A stretch of DNA of 5,875 nt, from positions 1 to 5,875 of the forward strand of contig JAISTZ010000003.1 in the NCBI GenBank assembly GCA_031272345.1, written 5' to 3'. The notes under the pieces are model-generated. The model made no database searches and was not told the DNA's origin. It saw only the letters and a list, made by a program, of their open reading frames with translations. This DNA is from Spirochaetaceae bacterium (GTDB taxonomy: Bacteria; Spirochaetota; Spirochaetia; Treponematales; Treponemataceae). The position numbers were made by a program, and so were the translations under genes. Shown here one piece after another: positions 1 to 5,420 of this stretch (position 1 is the first letter of the stretch; every line of letters begins with the position of its first letter).

Positions 1-834
1 GGCATCGTGTCCAGCGTGTTCGCGGCCCTGGGGTTCATCAAGAACAACATCGTCCCGGAGCGCACCATCAAGCTGCTCTTTGTGGCGGATGAGGAAAACG
101 GCTCAACCTACGGGATTCAATACCTCCTGGCCCATCATTCGCTTTTTCAGAAGGACGACCTCATCATCGTGCCCGACGGGGGCGACCCCAGGGGTGAAAC
201 CATCGAGGTGGCGGAGAAGAACGTCCTCTGGCTCAAGGTCACCACCACGGGGGCGCAGGCCCACGGGTCCCGCCCGGACGAGGGCAGGAACGCCTTTGTG
301 GCCGCCTGCGATCTGGCCCTTTCCCTGCACGATCTGGAGAATCACTTTTCCAAGACCGACCCCCTCTTTTCACCCCCCCGGTCAACCTTTCAGCCCACAA
401 AAAAAGAGGCGAACATCCCGAACATCAACACCATCCCCGGGGAGGACGTGTTTTACATGGACTGCCGGATTCTCCCCGTCTATTCCATAGACCAGGTCCT
501 CCCGGAGGTAAGGGAGCGGATTTCGTTAATAGAAAAAAAATACGGAGTCCAGGTTGACTTCCAGGCGGTGCAGTCGGAGAGCTCCCCGGGGACTCCCCCG
601 GACGCGCCGGTGGTGGACGCCCTGCGGAGGGCCGTCAGGAAGGTCTACGGCATCGACGCCAGGCCCATCGGGGTCGGCGGGGGCACCGTGGGGGCCCACC
701 TGCGGAAGGCCGGGTTCCACGCCGCCGTGTGGAGCCGGATCGACGACTGCGCCCATCAGCCGAATGAGTATTGCAAAATAGAGAATATGGCCGGTGACGC
801 GGCGGTGTTCGCCGCGATCGCGTCGGAAAAATAG
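1..834 (+). CDS. M20 family metallo-hydrolase (ArgE/DapE/CPG2-like), C-terminal part
   Basis: The frame is open at base 1, so the gene starts upstream; 277 residues are visible of a family usually about 380-420 long. M20 enzymes are cytosolic di-zinc amidohydrolases that cleave peptides or N-acyl amino acids. Seen here: a GIVSS stretch, which in the family directly follows the bridging metal Asp (outside the window); the ADEENGS motif at 82-102, giving the general-base Glu and a metal Glu; VPDGGD with a metal Asp at 175-177; a dimerisation lid domain including GAQAHGSRPDEGRNA (about 262-306); and the C-terminal metal His in CAHQPNEY at 754-756. All expected ligands downstream of the missing part are present, so the enzyme is probably active. 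The substrate cannot be told: ArgE, DapE, dipeptidase and carboxypeptidase members share these motifs. The stop is 18 nt before the next gene, suggesting one operon. The family call is firm and the substrate open. Confidence 0.9.
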   Translation, partial: GIVSSVFAALGFIKNNIVPERTIKLLFVADEENGSTYGIQYLLAHHSLFQKDDLIIVPDGGDPRGETIEVAEKNVLWLKVTTTGAQAHGSRPDEGRNAFVAACDLALSLHDLENHFSKTDPLFSPPRSTFQPTKKEANIPNINTIPGEDVFYMDCRILPVYSIDQVLPEVRERISLIEKKYGVQVDFQAVQSESSPGTPPDAPVVDALRRAVRKVYGIDARPIGVGGGTVGAHLRKAGFHAAVWSRIDDCAHQPNEYCKIENMAGDAAVFAAIASEK

Positions 835-839
835 CACAA

Positions 840-846
840 CAGGAGG
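840..846 (+). promoter_or_regulatory. Shine-Dalgarno site of the coiled-coil gene
   Basis: CAGGAGG lies 6 nt before the GTG at 853. This near-perfect anti-16S match fixes the GTG as the start of the second gene. It is the only strong ribosome binding site at any gene start in the window. Confidence 0.8.
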
Positions 847-852
847 CCCACG

Positions 853-2013
853 GTGAGCAAACACACCCAAACCATCAAGGACAATCAGAACGAGATCGCC
901 CGCATCGGGAAGGACTATCAGGCTGTGGAAGCGGATATTGGCCGGGTACTGGTTACGGAGACGGATTTTTCCGTGTTTTCCCCCGAAGCCGCCGGGGATG
1001 TCAAGACCTGGGAGGCCCTCAAGGCTGAGATAGCCGGTTGCGAAGGAACCATCGCCGTGATTAAGGCCCAGATGGAAACCCAAAAGGATTCGTCCGCCAA
1101 AATCGCCGCCCTCAGGAAGACCCTGAAGGAGCAGAATTCCGCCCTCTCCGCCCAGTACGAAGCCCTGGGGCTCGCCCTGGCGGATTCCGGCGGCGATTCC
1201 CTGGGGGACTCCGGCTTTCAGGGGGAAGTCTCCAGGGTCAGGGAGAAAATCGCCGCCGCAGAAGAATCCCTCGGTGCAAAGCGGGGGAAGGGCGGGTTCT
1301 TTTCGGCCATCAAGGATACCCTGGACCGCACTACCAGGAAGGCCGGCCTCACGTCCCTCAGGGACCGGCTGAAAAAACTCCTCGTCCAGGGGGGAAGCGC
1401 GGCGATGCAGGACGAGGGGCTCAGGGAGCTTGAGCACAAGAACCGGCTCCCCGAAGCCGTGGACAGGGTCTACAGGACCTGCGCCGAGATGTACCGGGAA
1501 TACACGGCCCTCCAGACGGAGCTCGCCGAAGAGGAGTCCCGGTACGGGGCCGCCGGGGAGGCCATAAAAAAAGCCGGGCCCCCGTCCCAAAAATTGATTC
1601 CCGGAAGCCTCAAAATCCGGAATCTCCAGGCGGAAATCCGCAAAAAGACCATCGACGAAACCATCGTCCTTGCCAGGGCGGGGAACCGCTACGCCGAAAG
1701 CGTCCTCGGGGAAGAAGGGGGCAAGGCCGAAGGGGCCGATTTCGCCCTTCCCAAGGGGGCGGAAAATAAGTTTCAGCCCATGCTGAAGCGCCTGGGGCTC
1801 CTCCAAAAGGACATCGACCGGTGCGGCAGGAACATCGAGGACGCCCAGCGGGAAATCCGAATCGAGGAGCTCACCCGGTCGATCGAAACCATCAAGTCCC
1901 AGGCGGAGGGTCAGGCGCGGCGGATAGCAAAGCTCACCGAAGAAAAAAACCAGAACGAGGAAGAAATCAAGGCCCTCTCCGCCGCCCTTGAGGAGCTCAT
2001 GGCCCAGGGATGA
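853..2013 (+). CDS. Coiled-coil / helical protein of unknown function
   Basis: I do not recognise a named family. The protein has 386 residues, no signal peptide and no membrane segment, so it is probably cytoplasmic. It is rich in Glu, Lys, Ala, Gln and Arg and almost entirely helix-forming. Long heptad-like stretches run at about residues 5-30, 50-107, 124-145, 202-245, 255-285 and 308-384. They are separated by a Gly/Ser/Asp linker (111-122), a basic glycine-containing hinge (142-150, AKRGKGGFF) and a Pro/Ser break (242-250). The last helix ends in a strongly acidic EEK-rich segment. The GTG start is supported by the Shine-Dalgarno site 6 nt upstream. The stop overlaps the start of the D,D-carboxypeptidase gene, so the two are likely translated together; a structural or scaffolding role linked to the cell envelope is possible but is only inferred from the neighbour. 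The uninterrupted 1.16 kb frame, ribosome binding site and plausible composition support a real gene. Confidence 0.82.
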   Translation: MSKHTQTIKDNQNEIARIGKDYQAVEADIGRVLVTETDFSVFSPEAAGDVKTWEALKAEIAGCEGTIAVIKAQMETQKDSSAKIAALRKTLKEQNSALSAQYEALGLALADSGGDSLGDSGFQGEVSRVREKIAAAEESLGAKRGKGGFFSAIKDTLDRTTRKAGLTSLRDRLKKLLVQGGSAAMQDEGLRELEHKNRLPEAVDRVYRTCAEMYREYTALQTELAEEESRYGAAGEAIKKAGPPSQKLIPGSLKIRNLQAEIRKKTIDETIVLARAGNRYAESVLGEEGGKAEGADFALPKGAENKFQPMLKRLGLLQKDIDRCGRNIEDAQREIRIEELTRSIETIKSQAEGQARRIAKLTEEKNQNEEEIKALSAALEELMAQG

Positions 2014-3335
2014 AAAAAAAGGCCCTGTTCCGGGCAGGCGCGGTCCTCCTGCTTTGCGCCGCGTCCTTCGGGTTCTACACCGCGTCCCTCAGGCGGCCCG
2101 CCCCGGGCCCCCTTTCCTCCGGCGAGGAAGCCCTCCTTGCGGCGGCCCTCGCTCCCTGGGAGGAGGGAGTCCTCTCCCCCCTGCCGTACCCGGTCATTCC
2201 CAAGGAGTTCTCCCTTGCCTGCCGGAGCGTCATCGTGTTCGACCCCCGGAACGGCTGCGTGGTCTACGAAAAAAACGCCGACGAGGTGATCCCCCCGGCG
2301 TCCCTTGCAAAGCTCGTCACCATGTACGTCCTCTTCCAGGACATGGCGGCCGGGGCAATCACCCTGGACGACCCGGTCCCCCTGCCCCCGGAATCCTGGG
2401 CCGTGAACGCGCCCCCGGGGTCCTCCCTCATGTTCCTCTCCCCGGACGACCGGGTGACGGTCCGGGATCTCCTTGCGGGCATGGCGGTCCCCAGCGGGAA
2501 CGACGCCGCCGTTGCGGCCGCGTACTTTGCCGCCGGGTCCGTGGGGGACTTCTGCCGCAGGATGAACACCGAGATGGCCGCCCTGGGATTGACCGCCACG
2601 CGCTTCGTGGACCCCTCCGGGTACAGCGAGCTCAATCAGACCACGGCGCGGGAATTCGCGGCCTTCCTGCGGGTCTACCTGCAAAAGTACGGCTATGGCC
2701 CGGACGAGGGGGGCGGCTTTCCCGGAGCCCTGGGGGAATTTCACTCCCGCAGGGAGATGACCCACCGGGGAAGGGTCCTCAGGTCCACCAACACCGCCCT
2801 CCAGGGGATTCCCGGGTGCGACGGCGTCAAGACCGGGTACATCCCCGAATCGGGCTACAACCTGGCCCTCACGGTGAGGCGGGGGAACACCAGGCTGGCG
2901 GCGGTGCTCCTGGGCGGGCCCGGCGCCACCCGTGACGAGGGGAACCGCCTGCGCCTGGCGGACGCGGGGGAGATCACCCGCTGGGTCTTCGGCGCCTTCG
3001 CGTCCAGGCCGCCGGAGCCCCCCGTCTCCTTCCCCGTGGCCGTGCTCGGGGGCGGGGTAAACGCCCTCAACCTGGTGAGCGCCTGTGAGCGCTACCTCAC
3101 CGTGCCCGCCCTGGCGGACCTGCCCCCGGAGGACCTTGCCGGGGCTGTGGAGGTGCGCTACGAGGTCCCCCGGTACCTGAAGGCCCCCCTTGCCGCGGGA
3201 ACGCCCTGCGGGAGGGCGGTCTTTTCCCTCCGGGGGGTCACCTTGCAGGAGATTCCCCTGGTTACGGACCGGGAAGCCGCGGCGGGGAATCCGGCGAAAC
3301 GCGCCCTGGACGCCCTGGCGGCTCTTTTCCTGTAA
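2010..3335 (+). CDS. D-alanyl-D-alanine carboxypeptidase, S11 family (PBP5/DacA/DacF type)
   Basis: This is a penicillin-binding serine peptidase that removes the terminal D-Ala from peptidoglycan stem pentapeptides outside the cytoplasmic membrane. All three catalytic motifs are present: SLAK with nucleophile Ser98 (codon at 2301), SGN at 162-164, and KTG at 274-276. The N-terminus has a basic MKKK followed by a hydrophobic segment (about 9-26), a signal peptide or uncleaved anchor; no clear lipobox surrounds Cys16. After the catalytic domain, residues about 337-425 fit the beta-rich PBP5 C-terminal domain (pattern like EVPRYLKAPLAAGTPCG, then IPLVTD). The typical long amphipathic C-terminal anchor helix is missing or very short, so membrane attachment may rest on the N-terminus. 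At 441 residues it is of normal length. ATG overlaps the previous stop by 4 nt and only a weak purine stretch (1990-1995) lies upstream, which indicates translational coupling. Family call is firm; the exact paralogue (DacA, DacB/F) is not. Confidence 0.95.
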   Translation: MKKKALFRAGAVLLLCAASFGFYTASLRRPAPGPLSSGEEALLAAALAPWEEGVLSPLPYPVIPKEFSLACRSVIVFDPRNGCVVYEKNADEVIPPASLAKLVTMYVLFQDMAAGAITLDDPVPLPPESWAVNAPPGSSLMFLSPDDRVTVRDLLAGMAVPSGNDAAVAAAYFAAGSVGDFCRRMNTEMAALGLTATRFVDPSGYSELNQTTAREFAAFLRVYLQKYGYGPDEGGGFPGALGEFHSRREMTHRGRVLRSTNTALQGIPGCDGVKTGYIPESGYNLALTVRRGNTRLAAVLLGGPGATRDEGNRLRLADAGEITRWVFGAFASRPPEPPVSFPVAVLGGGVNALNLVSACERYLTVPALADLPPEDLAGAVEVRYEVPRYLKAPLAAGTPCGRAVFSLRGVTLQEIPLVTDREAAAGNPAKRALDALAALFL

Positions 3336-3358
3336 ATTCCGCCGGGCAGGGAATTTTT
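3334..3358 (+). terminator. Probable rho-independent terminator after the carboxypeptidase gene
   Basis: AAATTCC (3334-3340) pairs perfectly with GGAATTT (3350-3356) around a 9-nt loop and runs into five T (3354-3358), with more T-rich DNA to about 3375. The 5' arm overlaps the TAA stop at 3333-3335. The stem is only 7 bp and AT-rich at its base, so efficiency may be moderate. Its position between the two transcription units, before a good promoter, supports the call. Confidence 0.6.
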
Positions 3359-3379
3359 CACATTTTTGCGTTTTTAAGG

Positions 3380-3408
3380 TTGACGGCGGTCAATTTCTAT
3401 GATAGGAT
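3380..3408 (+). promoter_or_regulatory. Sigma-70 type promoter for tatD-dusB
   Basis: TTGACG (3380-3385) and TAGGAT (3403-3408) are separated by 17 nt, close to the consensus housekeeping promoter. The predicted transcript start is near 3415, giving a leader of about 25 nt before the ATG at 3440. The surrounding ~100 nt is markedly more AT-rich than the genes. The -10 element lies inside a GATAG tandem (3401-3414), which offers a second overlapping TAGGAT at 3408-3413, but its spacing (22 nt) is poor. Confidence 0.65.
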
Positions 3409-3439
3409 AGGATAAAGTTACTTATATTGTGAGAAAGCC

Positions 3440-4213
3440 ATGCAATACTTTGATACTCACGCCCATATAGGGCTTATTTATGATGACCCCATTGAGCGGC
3501 TCCGCGTTATTCAGGAGGCCAAACTCGCGCGGGTTACCCGTATCGTGAGCATCTGCAACAACCTCCACGATTTTCCTTCGGTCTACGAGACCCTGAAGTC
3601 GGTCCCCGGGGTGTACCACGCCGCGGGGGTGGCCCCCTCGGAGGTGAACGCCCCGGGCAGGAACTGGGTGCAGACCATAGAGGAGCGCCTCAAGCTGCCC
3701 AATGTGATCGCCGTGGGCGAAACCGGCCTGGACTACCACCACAAATACGGGGACAAGCGGTCCCAGATAGAGCTCTTCATCACCCAGTTGGAGATCGCCG
3801 AGCACTGCAACAGGCCCGTGATCATCCACAACAGGGACGCCGGCAAGGACGTGCTGGACATCCTCTTCGAGCGGATGCCCTCGGCGGGGGCGGTGTTCCA
3901 CTGCTATTCCGAAGACGCCGAATACGCCAAGCGGGCGGAATCCCTGGGGGTGTACTTCTCCTTCGCGGGGAACCTCACCTACAGGAACGCCCGGAACCTC
4001 CACGAGACCGTGCTCAACATCCCCATCGACCGCATCCTGATCGAGTCCGAGAGTCCCTTCATGGTGCCCGCCGAATACCGGGGCAAGCGGAACATGCCCG
4101 CCTACGTGCCCTCAACGGTGCGGTTCCTGGCGGAACTCCTCGACATGGATATGGAAGAACTCTCCGCCCAGCTCTGGAAAAACAGTTGCGCCTTCTTCTC
4201 CCTGCCTGAATAG
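3440..4213 (+). CDS. TatD family metal-dependent hydrolase (putative DNase)
   Basis: TatD proteins are cytosolic TIM-barrel metal-dependent hydrolases; characterised members act as 3'-5' exonucleases on DNA or as D-aminoacyl-tRNA deacylases. At 257 residues the length is typical. Seen in order: DTHAH with the first metal pair (His7, His9), VGETGLDYHH with Glu94, PVIIHNRDA with His130, VFHCYS with His154, and a C-terminal IESESPF followed by GKRNMPAYV. In most family members the last motif is ETDxP, whose Asp binds metal; here codon 204 (4049-4051, GAG) is Glu. The usual GxHP motif also reads GVAPSE (residues 63-68). Both changes may mark a subfamily with altered metal use. The ATG at 3440 has only a weak purine stretch (GAGAAAG, 3431-3437) before it. 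The gene is the first of a two-gene unit with dusB, 4 nt downstream. Family call is firm, activity unproven. Confidence 0.93.
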   Translation: MQYFDTHAHIGLIYDDPIERLRVIQEAKLARVTRIVSICNNLHDFPSVYETLKSVPGVYHAAGVAPSEVNAPGRNWVQTIEERLKLPNVIAVGETGLDYHHKYGDKRSQIELFITQLEIAEHCNRPVIIHNRDAGKDVLDILFERMPSAGAVFHCYSEDAEYAKRAESLGVYFSFAGNLTYRNARNLHETVLNIPIDRILIESESPFMVPAEYRGKRNMPAYVPSTVRFLAELLDMDMEELSAQLWKNSCAFFSLPE

Positions 4214-4217
4214 TCCC

Positions 4218-5207
4218 ATGGCCGGGCGGGATTCTTTATATCACCCTGTTTCTATCGGCAATCTAAGGATTGACGGGAATCTCTTCCTTGCACCCGTGGC
4301 GGGCTATTCGGACAGGGCCTTCAGGTTCCTCTGCCGGGAGGGGGGGGCCGACTTTTCCTACACCGAGATGGTCTCCGCGGAGGCCCTGGCGCGGGGGTCA
4401 GAAAAGACCGCCCTGCTCCTGAAGCGGGCCCACAACGAGGCCGCCTACGGGGTGCAGCTCTTCGGGGGGAACCCTGAGGTGATGGCCCTGGGGGCCCGTC
4501 TGGTCTGTGAACGATATTCCCCCTCCCTCATCGACATAAACGCGGGGTGTCCGGTCCAAAAAATCGTCAAGACCGGGGCGGGGTCCGCACTCACCAGGGA
4601 ACCCCGGCGGCTCTTTGAGGTAACCCGCGCCGTGGTCCGGGCCGTGTCCCCCCTCCCGGTGACGGTGAAAATCCGCTCCGGCTGGGACGCCTCCAGCCTC
4701 ACCTGGAAGGAGGCCCTCGCCGCCGCAGTCGAAGCCGGGGCCGCCGCGGTCACCGTGCACCCCAGGACCCGCGCCCAGGGCTACGAGGGCCCCTCCGACT
4801 GGGGGATCCTCGCGGGGGCCGTGGAGCTCGCAGCCGGGCGGATTCCCCTGTTCGGGTCCGGGGACGTGTTCTCCCCGGAGGACGCCCGCAGGATGCTCTC
4901 GGAAACCGGGGTGGACGCGGTGTTTTTTGCCAGGGGCGCCCTGGGGAACCCCTTCGTGTTTGAGGAAACCCGGTCGCTCCTGGCGCATGGAAGCTGGGAG
5001 CCGGTCCCGGCGGAACGGCGGATTCAGGCGGGACTGCGGGAACTGGACTTCCTCATCGAGGACAAGGGGGAATACACCGCGTGCAGGGAGATGCGGAAAC
5101 GGTTCTGCGCCTACACCAGGGGCATGAAGGACGCCGCCGGCCTCAGGCGGGCCGTCGTGGCGGCGGAAACCCCGGAGGATTACCGGCGGATCTTCAGCGC
5201 CTTATGA
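4218..5207 (+). CDS. dusB: tRNA-dihydrouridine synthase, DusB family
   Basis: This is an FMN-dependent, NADPH-using flavoenzyme that reduces specific uridines in tRNA to dihydrouridine; which position is modified cannot be read from sequence. At 329 residues it fits DusB (about 320). Visible motifs: the N-terminal barrel start with LAPVAGYSDRAFR (residues 24-36, FMN site), TEM near 49-51, GVQLFGGNPE (78-87), INAGCPVQKIVKTGAGSAL with catalytic Cys111 (107-125), TVKIRSGW with Lys151, VHPRTRAQGYEG with His181, FGSGDVFSPEDA (FMN phosphate region), and a helical C-terminal tRNA-binding domain with REMRKRFCAYTRGMK. All catalytic positions are intact. The start follows the tatD stop by 4 nt and has no Shine-Dalgarno: the 20 nt before it are pyrimidine-rich, so ribosomes probably arrive from tatD. 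The downstream flank is a structured non-coding region with no canonical terminator. Confidence 0.95.
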   Translation: MAGRDSLYHPVSIGNLRIDGNLFLAPVAGYSDRAFRFLCREGGADFSYTEMVSAEALARGSEKTALLLKRAHNEAAYGVQLFGGNPEVMALGARLVCERYSPSLIDINAGCPVQKIVKTGAGSALTREPRRLFEVTRAVVRAVSPLPVTVKIRSGWDASSLTWKEALAAAVEAGAAAVTVHPRTRAQGYEGPSDWGILAGAVELAAGRIPLFGSGDVFSPEDARRMLSETGVDAVFFARGALGNPFVFEETRSLLAHGSWEPVPAERRIQAGLRELDFLIEDKGEYTACREMRKRFCAYTRGMKDAAGLRRAVVAAETPEDYRRIFSAL

Positions 5208-5229
5208 TGCGCCGTTTATACAGTTTCTG

Positions 5230-5246
5230 CTACAGGCTCGCTGTAG
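5230..5246. repeat. Perfect inverted repeat, 6-bp stem
   Basis: CTACAG (5230-5235) and CTGTAG (5241-5246) form a perfect 6-bp stem with a 5-nt loop, 23 nt after the dusB stop. No T run follows, so it is not a classical terminator, but it could protect the 3' end of the tatD-dusB message. Confidence 0.5.
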
Positions 5247-5306
5247 GCCCATCCTGCCCCTCCCCCAGAATCACCCCACGGACCCGCAGCAAGGTTTACC
5301 GCAACG

Positions 5307-5338
5307 GCGACGAAGGCGCACGAAGGAGGACTCGTCGC
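5307..5338. repeat. Perfect inverted repeat, 7-bp stem
   Basis: GCGACGA (5307-5313) and TCGTCGC (5332-5338) form a perfect 7-bp GC-rich stem. The 18-nt loop holds AAGGAGGA, which looks like a Shine-Dalgarno but has no suitably spaced start codon after it. Confidence 0.45.
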
Positions 5339-5345
5339 AAAGCCC

Positions 5346-5400
5346 CAGTGTCCTGCTCGGAAGGCAATCACGCCGCCGCATTAGCTCGGGCAGGGCAGTG
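5346..5400. repeat. Long imperfect hairpin, 14 of 15 positions paired
   Basis: Bases 5346-5360 pair with 5386-5400 at 14 of 15 positions, three of them G-U wobbles if transcribed on the + strand, with one G-G mismatch at 5348/5398. The loop is 25 nt and very GC-rich. This is the strongest structure in the region. The wobbles are G-U only in the + strand RNA (A-C in the other), which hints that any functional RNA is read in the dusB direction. Confidence 0.5.
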
Positions 5401-5420
5401 CACTTTACTGTTTAGTGCGC
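5398..5420. repeat. Short hairpin overlapping the stop of the convergent gene
   Basis: GTGCACT (5398-5404) can pair with AGTGCGC (5414-5420) over 7 positions with one wobble and a 9-nt loop. It shares bases 5398-5400 with the preceding long hairpin, so the two compete. It spans the TAA stop (5412-5414, - strand) of the AT-rich gene. Confidence 0.35.

Larger units (their letters stand above)
5208..5411. other. GC-rich structured intergenic region
   Basis: About 200 nt separate the dusB stop from the stop of the convergent gene. The GC content matches the upstream genes (about 60%), not the AT-rich gene beyond. I see no promoter and no convincing gene. Several self-complementary segments stand out and are listed separately. 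Such clustering suits a dispersed intergenic repeat, the remnant of a mobile element, or a structured RNA, including a 3' end shared by two convergent transcripts. No canonical terminator with a T run is visible on either strand. Confidence 0.5.

Noticed and set aside
526..1806. Long open frame of 426 codons on the - strand, opposite the M20 and coiled-coil genes
   Set aside because: It is antisense to well-supported genes, its product is Gly/Pro/Leu-rich with no motifs, and such frames arise routinely opposite GC-rich coding DNA.
1911..2765. 284-codon - strand frame opposite the carboxypeptidase gene
   Set aside because: Low-complexity Gly/Arg/Pro product, antisense to intact SLAK, SGN and KTG motifs; a GC-rich shadow.
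1988..2935. 315-codon + strand frame overlapping the carboxypeptidase gene in another phase
   Set aside because: Pro/Arg/Gly-rich product without motifs; the overlapping S11 frame is clearly the real gene.
5323..5330. AAGGAGGA resembling a ribosome binding site in the intergenic region
   Set aside because: No start codon follows at usable spacing and it lies in the loop of a hairpin; no gene begins there.
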